A stretch of DNA of 64,000 nt from Mangrovivirga cuniculi. GTDB taxonomy: Bacteria > Bacteroidota > Bacteroidia > Cytophagales > Cyclobacteriaceae. Below, one piece after another: positions 26,715-36,268 of the stretch. Below the pieces are notes generated by a model. That model ran no database searches. It was given only the letters and a program-made list of their open reading frames with translations, and had not been told where the DNA came from. The position numbers and the translations under genes are program-made. The first letter of the stretch is position 1; every line of letters begins with the position of its first letter. The stretch lies in the NCBI RefSeq assembly GCF_005166025.1, contig NZ_CP028923.1, forward strand, positions 62,001 through 126,000, written 5' to 3'.

Positions 26715-27119
26715 ATGCAATTTAGAGCTCTTTTTTATACGATAATTATAACGCTAGTTTCAGTCCCTTTATTCTCACAAAATCAGGATAACTCGAGAGG
26801 CCCTTCAGTTGAAAAACTCACAGATGAAGAAGCAATAGAGATTTTTATGGCTGTAAGAAGTTCCAAGCTTCCTGTTTTTGCTACTGCGGCCGAAAAAGAA
26901 ACTGTATCCGGATCAGAAACGATCAATGATTATTATGATAGATTGATTAACGAACACTATATTCGCATGCAAACTAATGCAGATAAGCTAAGAGAAAATC
27001 AAAAGCTTCGAAAATTACCTAAATACAGTGATCCTTCTTTTTTCGGCCATGATAAAAAGCCAAAAAAAAGAAAAAAGGGCAAGCGTAAATATTGTGAAGA
27101 ATGCGGAATCGTTCATTAA
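26715..27119 (+). CDS. Small secreted basic protein with C-terminal Cys pair
   Basis: 134 aa. Signal peptide MQFRALFYTIIITLVSVPLFSQ. The mature region is charged, ending in a very basic stretch (KKPKKRKKGKRK) and CEECGIVH. No family recognised. Its last 19 bp overlap the next gene in another frame, indicating co-translation with the putative LAS peptidase. Confidence 0.55.
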   Translation: MQFRALFYTIIITLVSVPLFSQNQDNSRGPSVEKLTDEEAIEIFMAVRSSKLPVFATAAEKETVSGSETINDYYDRLINEHYIRMQTNADKLRENQKLRKLPKYSDPSFFGHDKKPKKRKKGKRKYCEECGIVH

Positions 27120-27931
27120 AAAAGAAAAGAAAGCATAAAAATTCGAAAAACCATTTTTGGTCTTTATTTCACCTGATATTTTTTTTACTTCTCACTATTA
27201 TCAGCCAGGTTGGTGGAGTATTATATCTTTTTTCAGTTTTAGTTTACCGACTAACATCTAGTTATAAAAAGAGTCTATTAGCTTTTATCACTATTTATGC
27301 GCTGGTTTCCGGTGTTTTACTACCCTGGTTTTCATCGTATGGCGGAAGAGTCCCCTTACCTGTAAATCATCCTTACCTGAAACCAGCAAATTGGTTTACT
27401 GTAATAACAAACAGGCACTATGTATCTCCTTTAGTAAAACAGGAATTAATTAGCGCTGCCCAGGATATTGCAATTGAGAATAAAGGTTATCAAATGATTT
27501 ATCTGGACGCAAACTTTCCATTTATAAACGGATTCCCACTTATTCCACATTTAAGTCATGATGATGGCAAGAAAGTAGATATCGCATTTACTTATTCAAA
27601 AGACAATCAAATATCAACAAAGTTACCTTCTATTTGGGGCTATGGTAATTATGTAAACCCAGACTATACTCCGAAACAGGTATGCCCCAATGCCGGAACA
27701 GTCTATGGAATAACTGAAAAACTTCCTTTTACAAATTATTACAATGAGCTAAACATCAACGATAAATTAAATGCAGCAGTAGCCAGGAGATTATTGAAAG
27801 CACAAAGGCTTGAAAAAATCTTTGTCGAACCCTATTTAAGAAAGAAATGGTCACTCGACCATCCGCTGGTTAGATTTCAAGGTTGTCATTCTGTAAGACA
27901 TGATGATCATTTCCATATACAATTCAGATAA
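27101..27931 (+). CDS. Membrane protein with LAS-type metallopeptidase motifs (putative)
   Basis: 276 aa. A basic N-terminus is followed by two transmembrane helices (about 20-48 and 58-77), then an extracytoplasmic domain. His153 and Asp160 in LSHDDGKKVDIAF fit the HxxxxxxD zinc motif, and His270/His272 in DDHFHIQ fit the HxH motif of the LAS group (MepA, VanX, D,D-carboxypeptidases). I infer a cell-wall peptidase, but overall similarity to named families was not visible. It overlaps the upstream small secreted protein gene by 19 bp. Confidence 0.6.
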   Translation: MRNRSLKKKRKHKNSKNHFWSLFHLIFFLLLTIISQVGGVLYLFSVLVYRLTSSYKKSLLAFITIYALVSGVLLPWFSSYGGRVPLPVNHPYLKPANWFTVITNRHYVSPLVKQELISAAQDIAIENKGYQMIYLDANFPFINGFPLIPHLSHDDGKKVDIAFTYSKDNQISTKLPSIWGYGNYVNPDYTPKQVCPNAGTVYGITEKLPFTNYYNELNINDKLNAAVARRLLKAQRLEKIFVEPYLRKKWSLDHPLVRFQGCHSVRHDDHFHIQFR

Positions 27932-27995
27932 ATAGACATACAAAAACTCCACCTTCCAGTGATCTTTTCATAAATTAGATGAGAAACATTTGAAA

Positions 27996-28670
27996 ATGGA
28001 CGACATAAAAATTAATAGGTTTATAGAACATACCAAACTATCACCCACCTTTACCGATAACGATGTATACAGCCTCGTAGAGGAAGCTGCAGAAAATGAA
28101 TTTTTAGGTATTTGCCTTCCTCCTTTTTGGGTTAAAAAAGCAAAAAGAGAAATCGGCGATCAGGACATTCAACTGGTAAGTGTTGTAGGGTTTCCGCTTG
28201 GTTACCAGATGACTGAAACTAAGATTGAAGAAATGAAAAAAATGATCGATGACGGTGTGGACGAAATTGATCTCGTTTTTAATATTTCTTCCTTTAAAGC
28301 AGGAATGATCTGGCCTAAGATCGAAATAGCTAAATGCGCTTCTCTCGCTCACGACAATTTTAAAATACTCAAAGTAATCATTGAAACAGCCTATCTTAAT
28401 GAAGACGAAATAAGAACTGTCTCAAAAATCTGTGCTGATGCCGGGGTTGATTTTGTTAAGACGTCAACAGGGTTTGCACCAAGTGGAGCACAAACAAATG
28501 ATATTATTACTATGCGTGACTGTCTGCCTTCAAATGTAGGCATCAAAGCTTCAGGGGGAATTTCCTCATACGAAGAGGCTATTAAAATGATTAAAGCAGG
28601 CGCAGATAGAATAGGTACAAGTAAGGGAATCAAAATAATGGAAGAATATAAAAAAGGGACCAAAGCATGA
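27996..28670 (+). CDS. deoC: Deoxyribose-phosphate aldolase
   Basis: 224 aa from ATG 27996; a TTG two codons upstream is possible but less likely. The catalytic Lys is in FVKTSTGFAPSGA, and the second Lys in IKASGG. The aldolase cleaves 2-deoxyribose-5-phosphate to acetaldehyde and glyceraldehyde-3-phosphate in nucleoside catabolism. Its end overlaps the acylphosphatase start by 4 bp (ATGA). Confidence 0.95.
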   Translation: MDDIKINRFIEHTKLSPTFTDNDVYSLVEEAAENEFLGICLPPFWVKKAKREIGDQDIQLVSVVGFPLGYQMTETKIEEMKKMIDDGVDEIDLVFNISSFKAGMIWPKIEIAKCASLAHDNFKILKVIIETAYLNEDEIRTVSKICADAGVDFVKTSTGFAPSGAQTNDIITMRDCLPSNVGIKASGGISSYEEAIKMIKAGADRIGTSKGIKIMEEYKKGTKA

Positions 28671-28939
28671 AAACTGTTTGCATTACAATAACCGGAAAAG
28701 TTCAGGGGGTATTTTTTAGAGCTTCCACAAGAGATAAAGCCAGAAGTCTTGGATTAAAAGGGTATGTCAAAAACCAAAAAGACGGATCTGTTTATATTGA
28801 AGTTTCAGGAGAAGAAATGAAAATTCAGCAATTAATTGAATGGTGCAAAACAGGACCTGAAGAAGCCAACGTAGAAAATGTGAGTGTAATTGAATTAAAC
28901 CAGCCTGCTCACGAAATGTCTTTTGATATCGTGCATTAA
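28667..28939 (+). CDS. acyP: Acylphosphatase
   Basis: 90 aa, full length for the family. KVQGVFFRASTR contains the phosphate-binding loop with the catalytic Arg; GYVKNQKDGSV holds the catalytic Asn. It hydrolyses acyl phosphates in the cytoplasm. It is translationally coupled to deoC. Confidence 0.95.
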   Translation: MKTVCITITGKVQGVFFRASTRDKARSLGLKGYVKNQKDGSVYIEVSGEEMKIQQLIEWCKTGPEEANVENVSVIELNQPAHEMSFDIVH

Positions 28940-28940
28940 A

Positions 28941-29447
28941 TCAGGCTATTTTATAAGCCTGTGCACCTCTTTTCTTTCTGATCTGTACATCAAAATTTTC
29001 TTTGAGAAGATTATTTAGCCTGTAAGTCAGTAATTCATGATTTTTGTTTCCATCATTAAAAACTGTTAACTCAAGCATGATCTTTAAAAACACAGGTTGT
29101 TTCAGAGCAAGGTCATCAATCATGAAATCAAGCCCATCTGCCCATTCCTGCAAATAGATTTCATAATGAGAACGCCCATCAAAATTTAAAAAAAGCTGAT
29201 TATCTGTAGCAAACTTATACCGGTAAACACCTGCTATGGCAAGATAAAATGATTTTAGATGTGAAAGGTCTTCAGGTTGATATGATTGTATCTTTTCAAT
29301 CGTATTGTCGATCAATCCTAAAGGATTGTGCAGCCTGCAATAAGTTTCCTTCACTTTATTGACCATTCTTAAAAGAAGCTCATCAGTAGAATCTGACTGA
29401 GCTTCTTTTAAAATATAATTTTTATCAAGTGGAAAATATCTCAACAT
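28941..29447 (-). CDS. Hypothetical cytoplasmic protein
   Basis: 168 aa, helical and soluble, with no recognised domain. It begins MLRYFPLDKNY and ends RKKRGAQAYKIA. It is convergent with acyP (1 bp between ends) and upstream of nothing on its strand. A Bacteroidota-restricted family is possible. Confidence 0.6.
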   Translation of the reverse strand: MLRYFPLDKNYILKEAQSDSTDELLLRMVNKVKETYCRLHNPLGLIDNTIEKIQSYQPEDLSHLKSFYLAIAGVYRYKFATDNQLFLNFDGRSHYEIYLQEWADGLDFMIDDLALKQPVFLKIMLELTVFNDGNKNHELLTYRLNNLLKENFDVQIRKKRGAQAYKIA

Positions 29448-29519
29448 AATCGGTTCACTTTCGAAAACAAAAATATGATTTTTTCATTAAAAACCGGAAA
29501 ATATTCCCTTTAATAACTG

Positions 29520-32060
29520 TTACCTGCCGATATTTTTTCCAAAAAATACAGCATTAAGAAACATTTTATTTGTACCATACCAGAAAGCCCTGAAATTCAG
29601 GTTGTCAGAAAAAACAATAACCTTCCCGCCACCATAACGTGAAACGTGAACCGCCGCTGTTTCTGAAAGTCTTTCCAGGTTTTCTGTTGAAATATAACCG
29701 CTCATCAACGGATCAGATGTATAGGTAACCGGATTTACATATGGATTCTTTTTTGACACCTCCATTACCGTTGTATTTCTACGGAACATGGGAAGTTCTG
29801 AATCAGAATAGCCATATGCCAGTGGATGAGTCAAATCCAGGTTTGCTTTAAAAATATTTCCCCCAATATATTGAGCCCCCCGGTACCTGTGTCTCAATGC
29901 ATACGGAATTTGAACCTGGGTTGTGTCATCTTCTTCTTTTGTATATTCAGCATTATTTAAACCCAGCTTTTTTAAGTATCCTCCTGCATCTCTCATTGCT
30001 ACAATCATTCCTCCACTTTGCACCCATTGCTTAAGAGATTTACCTCCTCCGTCTACAGTTCTGTAAGACCCGTCAGGCATCACGATCACAGAATACTTAC
30101 TAAGATTTATATTATCCAATCGATCAGGAGCCACTATGGTAACAGGCATTTCCATTCTGACATCAAACAGATGCCAGATTTCACCGGCATCGTAAGAGTT
30201 TACACCATCTCCTGCAACCAGTAATACGTTTGGTTTACTCAAATTGTCCATGTTTGGACTTCCCAGGTTTATTCCTTGAGTATACCCTGTATTCACCCCA
30301 TGAACCTTTATCTGATAATTCTTTTGATACTCATTTACCAGGGTAAAAATCTGATCAGAACTTAACTGCTGGTTTTCCACCGGTACTATTAATGTTCCTT
30401 CAGGCATAACTGACCCATCAGGTAAGGTAAACTTCTTGGCACTATATTTTATCCTGACACCCTTATTTAGCAACTGATATGCCATCGCTGGAGAGTAATA
30501 ATCTCTCCAATCTATTATATAAGCATAATCTGAGGGTGAAATATCAGGTCTTGATTCCTCTTCTAATGTAAATTCATTTCCAATCAGGTTGCTATCGATA
30601 TTTCGTTCAAAATAATTATGATCGAGATTAAAGGATAATAAATAACTCCATGCCGAAATATCATAAAATAAGCTGTCAGTAAATTCTGTCCGGGTTTCAG
30701 TCATTGCTTTGATCAACCTGTATTTAGGCTGGTCGAAGGGAACCACATAAGCCTCTCCTTTTTTATATTTTTTACCATTAGCAGAATAATCCTTAGCTGT
30801 TTCGTAGATTTTAACATTATGTCTTTTAAAAATCTCAGCCAGATTCCTTGCTCTGACCGGATCGTGTTCAGCACCAAATATCAATCCTGTTTTGGAATCA
30901 TCAGAAGCATCTTCCAGACTATTATCATAAAATTCAGATTGATATCTTAAAAGCTCTTCTTTTAATTCTTTTGCTGCACGAAAAGTGCTCAAAGAGGTAG
31001 TAAATTGATTTCTTATACCGAAAGGAAATCTCAATATCCCATTAACAGTCTTTTGTGCATGCCCTCTTGCTGAAGCTTGTTCGAATAATATACCAATACT
31101 TCCCTGGATATCAGGATAGGTACTTCCTTTTCCATAATAAAAATCATCAAAGCTTTCCTTTGTATAATATAAGCTTCCGATTTTATCGAGTGCTTCCGCA
31201 TGAAATTCACCAATGCGTTCAGTAAGATCCTGATTCATTCCCGGAGTTAGAGGGTGTGTTCTTTGCGGGATACCCGGCTGGAAGAAAAAGGTACTATTAG
31301 ATCCCATCTCGTGGTGATCGGTTAAAACATTAGGCATCCATTGTTGGAAATATGCAATTCGGGCTTTTGAAGAAGGTAATTGAACTGGCAACCAGTCTCT
31401 GTTTAAGTCAAACCAGTAGTGGTTGGTTCTTCCTCGTGGATAACTTTCGTCAAACTCCCTGTGATTAGGGTCTGCAGTTTCTGTTAGATTTCTATTTGAA
31501 TTCACCCAGGTGGAAAATCGCTGTATTCCATCAGGGTTTATGGCGGGATCAATCAATATTACGACATCTTTTAGGTCTTCCAGAACTTCTCCCTGACCTG
31601 CGGCAAAGTGATAAGCAGATAATAAGCCCGCATTTGCCCCACTAGCCTCATTACCATGAACAGAATATCCCATCCATACTACTAAAGGAATATCAGACAA
31701 GTTGGGATCATTAGAAGGGTCTCCATCTGTAATCAGAGCTCGCTTCTGTTTAATTTCATCAAGCCGAGCTATATTATCAGGGTGAGAAATAACCATCAAT
31801 AAGGTTGGCCTTTTTTCGTATGTCTCCCCGGTTTTGAATAACTTAACACGTGGGCTGGATTCTGATAATTCATAAGCATAACTCACTATTTTGTCATGTG
31901 ATGCATGCCATTCTCCCACCTCAAAACCAAGAACTTCTGAAGGCTTAACAACGGACTCATCGTAAGATTGCCCTTCAGGAAGATAATATGAAAGCTCAAC
32001 CTGGCTAAACACATTTTGGCAACAGAGAAAAAATAAGACTAATATTGAAATACGATTCAT
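29520..32060 (-). CDS. Secreted M14-family zinc carboxypeptidase
   Basis: 846 aa with a signal peptide. Zinc ligands His and Glu lie in YSVHGNEASGA, the third ligand in DHHEMGSN. Arg in FDLNRDWLPVQ is the substrate-binding residue. Only the first 370 residues are peptidase; the C-terminal part has a glutamine-amidotransferase-like (ThuA/GATase1) fold region (VLLVAGDGVNSYDAGEIWHL). Likely to degrade peptides outside the cell or in the periplasm. Confidence 0.85.
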   Translation of the reverse strand: MNRISILVLFFLCCQNVFSQVELSYYLPEGQSYDESVVKPSEVLGFEVGEWHASHDKIVSYAYELSESSPRVKLFKTGETYEKRPTLLMVISHPDNIARLDEIKQKRALITDGDPSNDPNLSDIPLVVWMGYSVHGNEASGANAGLLSAYHFAAGQGEVLEDLKDVVILIDPAINPDGIQRFSTWVNSNRNLTETADPNHREFDESYPRGRTNHYWFDLNRDWLPVQLPSSKARIAYFQQWMPNVLTDHHEMGSNSTFFFQPGIPQRTHPLTPGMNQDLTERIGEFHAEALDKIGSLYYTKESFDDFYYGKGSTYPDIQGSIGILFEQASARGHAQKTVNGILRFPFGIRNQFTTSLSTFRAAKELKEELLRYQSEFYDNSLEDASDDSKTGLIFGAEHDPVRARNLAEIFKRHNVKIYETAKDYSANGKKYKKGEAYVVPFDQPKYRLIKAMTETRTEFTDSLFYDISAWSYLLSFNLDHNYFERNIDSNLIGNEFTLEEESRPDISPSDYAYIIDWRDYYSPAMAYQLLNKGVRIKYSAKKFTLPDGSVMPEGTLIVPVENQQLSSDQIFTLVNEYQKNYQIKVHGVNTGYTQGINLGSPNMDNLSKPNVLLVAGDGVNSYDAGEIWHLFDVRMEMPVTIVAPDRLDNINLSKYSVIVMPDGSYRTVDGGGKSLKQWVQSGGMIVAMRDAGGYLKKLGLNNAEYTKEEDDTTQVQIPYALRHRYRGAQYIGGNIFKANLDLTHPLAYGYSDSELPMFRRNTTVMEVSKKNPYVNPVTYTSDPLMSGYISTENLERLSETAAVHVSRYGGGKVIVFSDNLNFRAFWYGTNKMFLNAVFFGKNIGR

Positions 32061-32165
32061 TAATAAATGTTTTATGTTATTTAATTATTAAAATATCACT
32101 TATTCACATCTTCACGCTTAAATATAACCGACTAAATGTTAAATTTGGATCAAACGATCAACATA

Positions 32166-33503
32166 ATGAAAAAAAGAAACAGCGCTTATTGTTTTCTGAT
32201 ATTACTATTTTCTTGTTTAAACATCAATGCACAAAAGGTCCAGTCCGGTCCAATGGTCGGATATTCTACAATGAAGGAGGTCCTTCTCTGGATTCAGACT
32301 GAAGAACAAGCAGAGGTGTATTTTAAATATAGTGAAAAAGGAAGTTCTAAAAACTTTCAGACTGCAACTGTAGAAACAAGTGAGGAAAACGCTTTTGTTG
32401 CTAAAATCATAGTCAAAAACCTGGAAGAGGGCAAAGAATACGAATACACTCCATATATAAATGGTAAAGCGTTCAAGCCGGGTTATGAAATGTCTTTTCA
32501 GACACAGACTCTCTGGCAATGGAGAAAAGATCCTCCTGAATTATCATTTGCTGCAGGTAGTTGCTTTTATGTAAATGAAAAGGAAGTTGACAGGCCGGGT
32601 AAACCCTATGGAAGTGATTTCGAAATTCTGACTTCAATTCATAAAGATGATCCGGATTTCATGGTCTGGATGGGAGACAATACTTATTTAAGGGAGGTAG
32701 ACTGGAATAGCCGATCGGGAATTTACCACAGATATACTCATACAAGGTCTCTGCCTGAGTTACAGCCATTATTAGCTAACACCCATCATTATGCTATTTG
32801 GGATGACCACGATTATGGCCCTAATGATGCTGACAGAAGCTATTGGGGTAAACATATGACAGAAGAAGCTTTCAATCTTTTCTGGGGTAATTTGAATACC
32901 GGACTAATCGAGGGAGAGGGTGTTACTAATGTTTTTCCATGGCAGGATGTCGAATTTTTTATGCTTGACAACAGGTGGTTCAGGTCAGCAAATGATGACT
33001 GGGATTATGAAGACAGACAAATATTTGGAGAAAAACAACTACTATGGCTAAGGGAAGCCCTGGTAGGAAGCCATGCATCTTTCAAGTTCATCGTTATGGG
33101 TGGACAGGCCCTCCCTGAGAATCCAAGATTTGAAAGGTTTTCTACTTTTGAGGAAGAAAGACAGAAGTTCCTTAAGATGTTAAGAGAAATAAACGTCCCG
33201 GGCATCGTCATATTAAGCGGTGATATCCATCACACAGAAATGAATAAAATGGAAAGAGATGGGTATTATCCTCTATACGAAATAACGGTTAGCAGCCTTA
33301 CTGCGGGAACTTATGCTTTAAAACCTCCATATAACAATAAATATCTACTCGAAGAAACGATAGTTAATGAACATAACTACGGAATTTTTACAGTTTCAGG
33401 ACCTCGAACAGAAAGAGTTTTGAACATTAAGGTCAAAGGAGTTAATGGGGAATTGAAATGGGAAAAAGAAATTACTGCAGAAGAACTTTCCACTAAAAGA
33501 TAA
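32166..33503 (+). CDS. PhoD-like alkaline phosphatase
   Basis: 445 aa from ATG 32166, which starts a signal peptide (ends near NINAQK); an upstream ATG at 32136 would precede it. A fibronectin-like N-domain (30-115) is followed by a metallophosphoesterase core with MGDNTYLRE, IWDDHDYGPND and ILSGDIHHTEM. Known PhoD enzymes release phosphate from esters using Fe3+ and Ca2+. Divergent from the M14 gene, with 105 bp between. Confidence 0.9.
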   Translation: MKKRNSAYCFLILLFSCLNINAQKVQSGPMVGYSTMKEVLLWIQTEEQAEVYFKYSEKGSSKNFQTATVETSEENAFVAKIIVKNLEEGKEYEYTPYINGKAFKPGYEMSFQTQTLWQWRKDPPELSFAAGSCFYVNEKEVDRPGKPYGSDFEILTSIHKDDPDFMVWMGDNTYLREVDWNSRSGIYHRYTHTRSLPELQPLLANTHHYAIWDDHDYGPNDADRSYWGKHMTEEAFNLFWGNLNTGLIEGEGVTNVFPWQDVEFFMLDNRWFRSANDDWDYEDRQIFGEKQLLWLREALVGSHASFKFIVMGGQALPENPRFERFSTFEEERQKFLKMLREINVPGIVILSGDIHHTEMNKMERDGYYPLYEITVSSLTAGTYALKPPYNNKYLLEETIVNEHNYGIFTVSGPRTERVLNIKVKGVNGELKWEKEITAEELSTKR

Positions 33504-33510
33504 ATTCAGA

Positions 33511-33545
33511 TGCCTGAGCAATTAAGCTCAGGCATTCCATTTTTT
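33511..33545. terminator. Bidirectional hairpin between phoD-like and fabF genes
   Basis: The perfect 9-bp stem TGCCTGAGC/GCTCAGGCA with a 6-nt loop (33520-33525). On the plus strand it is followed by six T (33540-33545). The hairpin covers the fabF stop codon at 33528. Confidence 0.75.
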
Positions 33546-34778
33546 CATTACGATACTGGCATTGTGTCCACCAAAACCAAATGTATTGCTTAGCGCATAG
33601 GTCATTCTATGACTTTGAGTTTCTTTTACAATTAACGCTCCTTCAGGTAGGTTTTCATCAATATTTTCAAGATTGATCGTTCCCGGAATTGTTTGTTCTT
33701 CTAAAGTTTTGACAAGGGCTACACCTTCAATTGCCCCGGCTGCACCTAATAAATGCCCCGTAATTGACTTAGTAGCCGTTACAGGAATTTCTTTAAACCG
33801 ATTGCCAGTCAGTGATTTTACCGCTTTCAATTCAGAAATATCACCTACAGGGGTAGATGTAGCATGCGCATTAATATGATCAAGATCATCAACTGTAATG
33901 CCTGACTCATCAAGAGCTTGCTGCATACTCCACACAGCTCCTTCACCATCTGGATGAGTAGCTGTCATATGGTAGGCATCGGCACTCATACCGCCTCCGG
34001 TTATTTCAGCTAATATATTTGCACCTCTTGCTTGTGCATGATCTAATGACTCCAGTATTAAGGCTCCTGATCCTTCTGACATTACGAAACCATCACGATC
34101 GCGATCAAAAGGCCTGGAAGCTTTCGCAGGATCATCATTTCTTGTCGATAAAGCCTTTAAAGCACTAAAACCTCCAAGAGCTGCATGGGTGATGGGTGCC
34201 TCTGAACCACCAGCAACCATAACATCAGCTCTGCCTTCCTTGATATTTCTGAATGCTTCAATAATTGAAGCCGTAGATGAAGCACAAGCTGAAACAGGGC
34301 AATAATTAACACCCATCAAACCGAACTCCATAGCGATCAAACCTGATGCTGTATCAACAAGAATTTTTGGAATAAAGAAAGGACTATACCTCGGGGTTTC
34401 CGGGTTTTCGAAATATTCTTTCGTGCCTTGTTCGAAAGTAGTAATCCCACCATTCGCAGATGACCAAATCACACCGGCTCTCCTTGGGTCTTTTACATCA
34501 TCTTTGGTGATCCCGGCATTATTCATTGCTTCTCTGGCTGCTACCAAAGCATAATGACAATAAGGATCATATTTTCTGGCTTCCTTTCTGTCAAAATGAT
34601 CAGAAACAGAAAAGTTTTTCAGTTCACCCGCGAAATTAGTTTTGAAATATTGTGGGTCAAACTTGGTAATTTTTGCAGCCCCCGCCTTACCATTTATCAA
34701 TGAATCCCAAAATTCTGATACTGACTCACCCACCGGGCTCAGGGCCCCCATTCCGGTAATTACTACTCGTTGGCTCAT
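33528..34778 (-). CDS. fabF: Beta-ketoacyl-ACP synthase II
   Basis: 416 aa of the thiolase fold. The active-site Cys165 lies in PVSACASSTA; the two His are in INAHATSTPVGD and SITGHLLGAAGA. It condenses malonyl-ACP with acyl-ACP in fatty-acid elongation. No ACP gene is adjacent. A TetR regulator lies 9 bp upstream in the same direction, so this may be a regulated second copy of FabF rather than the housekeeping one. Confidence 0.92.
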   Translation of the reverse strand: MSQRVVITGMGALSPVGESVSEFWDSLINGKAGAAKITKFDPQYFKTNFAGELKNFSVSDHFDRKEARKYDPYCHYALVAAREAMNNAGITKDDVKDPRRAGVIWSSANGGITTFEQGTKEYFENPETPRYSPFFIPKILVDTASGLIAMEFGLMGVNYCPVSACASSTASIIEAFRNIKEGRADVMVAGGSEAPITHAALGGFSALKALSTRNDDPAKASRPFDRDRDGFVMSEGSGALILESLDHAQARGANILAEITGGGMSADAYHMTATHPDGEGAVWSMQQALDESGITVDDLDHINAHATSTPVGDISELKAVKSLTGNRFKEIPVTATKSITGHLLGAAGAIEGVALVKTLEEQTIPGTINLENIDENLPEGALIVKETQSHRMTYALSNTFGFGGHNASIVMKKWNA

Positions 34779-34787
34779 AAAATAATA

Positions 34788-35360
34788 TTAGTTCATTAAA
34801 CTTTGCTTGACACCATTGACAATTTTTGAAAACTGATCCTCGCCAAACATCCTTGCTAATAATAGTCCACCAGACATATTTGCTAAAATCATTAATGCCC
34901 TGGCATCTGGTTCACCATTAAACTGGAAAATACCTTTGTTTTTACCTAGTTCAAGCAGCTCGGTCAGCCAGCCAACTGCACTGGCAATAAACTGTTTGGC
35001 ATTATCCTGCATAGTATCCGGCAGAGTGTGAAATTCAGCACCAACGGATCCGATCAGGCAAATGTGTTCTTCCTCTAAATATTTAGCATAAAATTCCAGA
35101 AAATCCGAAAGCTTCTGCCATTCGTTTTTTTCAGTCCCATCAACACTAATGATAAAAGACTTCAAACGCTCCTTTGCTTTGTTGATGATTTCATTCCCAA
35201 GGTCTTCTTTAGTCGGATAGTGATAATGCACCGCCGCCTTTTTTAATCCCAGTTCATCCGAAATATCTTTAAAACTAAAAGAGTTAAATCCTCTTGAACG
35301 AAGAAAGTCATCTCCAAGCTCAAGGATCTTTATTTTCGTATTATTCGCTTCCTCACTCAT
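34788..35360 (-). CDS. TetR-family transcriptional regulator
   Basis: 190 aa. The N-terminal helix-turn-helix is FSFKDISDELGLKKAAVHYHYPTKEDL (quoted only to show the core GLKKAAVHYHYPTK). The C-terminal domain is variable and binds an unknown ligand. It sits 9 bp before fabF and may control that gene or itself. The ligand cannot be inferred. Confidence 0.88.
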   Translation of the reverse strand: MSEEANNTKIKILELGDDFLRSRGFNSFSFKDISDELGLKKAAVHYHYPTKEDLGNEIINKAKERLKSFIISVDGTEKNEWQKLSDFLEFYAKYLEEEHICLIGSVGAEFHTLPDTMQDNAKQFIASAVGWLTELLELGKNKGIFQFNGEPDARALMILANMSGGLLLARMFGEDQFSKIVNGVKQSLMN

Positions 35361-35386
35361 ATAAATTACATTAACCGCTAATACCT

Positions 35387-36187
35387 TTAATTTGATTCCT
35401 CATAATGGCTGTCAACCAAGTGAACCGGCTTTCCTCTTTTCTTTTTCATTCTTAGATTCAAGACTTCTACAAAAAGAGAAAAGAAGATAGCAAAGTAAAC
35501 ATATCCTTTCGGAACATGCACATGAAAACTTTCAACAAATAACAAAAGACCGATCATTAACAAGAATGACAGGGCAAGCATCTTGACAGTAGGATGTTTC
35601 TCTATAAAGTCTGAAATAGACTTCGCGGCTGCCAGCATTACTATCATTGAAATAACAATTGCAGACACCATAATTATAAAATTAGCTTTTGAATTGGGAT
35701 CGTCTACCAGGCCAATTGCAGTTAATATTGAGTCAAAAGAAAAAACTACATCCAGTAATATAATCTGTGTTATCGCTTTCCCCATCGACATTGCGACCGC
35801 AGTTTTAGCATCTTCTGCAATTCCTTCAAGTTTATGATGTATTTCGGTGGTACTCTTATAAATTAAAAATAAACCACCTAACAACAAGATCAAATCCCTG
35901 CCTGTAAACTCGAAGTGATCAATAATTTCTCCTCCAAAAAGTGAAAAATCATCTATTATAAACATTGGCTTCTGAAAACCAACTAAAACACTGATCCCAA
36001 ATAAAAGAATGATCCTTACCAATAAAGCGGCACTGATTCCTATTATACGACCTTTTTTTTGATCCTCCGGCTTCATTTTACCGGTCAGGATCGAAATAAA
36101 AATAATGTTATCAATACCTAAAACGATCTCCATCAGTGCCAGGGACAAAAAACTGATAAGAGCACCGACTGTAAATAATTCTTCCAT
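35387..36187 (-). CDS. TerC-family integral membrane protein
   Basis: 266 aa with about seven transmembrane helices. ALMEIVLGIDNIIFIS and LDVVFSFDSILTAIG are the conserved acidic motifs of the TerC/YkoY/YgdQ family, thought to export or handle manganese or other divalent metals. It ends 26 bp upstream of the TetR gene. A terminator on the upstream side separates it from nfu. Confidence 0.88.
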   Translation of the reverse strand: MEELFTVGALISFLSLALMEIVLGIDNIIFISILTGKMKPEDQKKGRIIGISAALLVRIILLFGISVLVGFQKPMFIIDDFSLFGGEIIDHFEFTGRDLILLLGGLFLIYKSTTEIHHKLEGIAEDAKTAVAMSMGKAITQIILLDVVFSFDSILTAIGLVDDPNSKANFIIMVSAIVISMIVMLAAAKSISDFIEKHPTVKMLALSFLLMIGLLLFVESFHVHVPKGYVYFAIFFSLFVEVLNLRMKKKRGKPVHLVDSHYEESN

Positions 36188-36210
36188 GTTAATAATAGTG
36201 TTTTATACTA

Positions 36211-36243
36211 AAAAAACCCTTAAGCTATCTCACTCAAGGGTTT
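36211..36243 (-). terminator. Rho-independent terminator of nfu
   Basis: The perfect 8-bp stem AAACCCTT/AAGGGTTT with a 14-nt loop, followed on the minus strand by six T. It lies 26 bp after the nfu stop. Confidence 0.75.
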
Positions 36244-36268
36244 ATTATATTCTAATTGATATTTTCAA

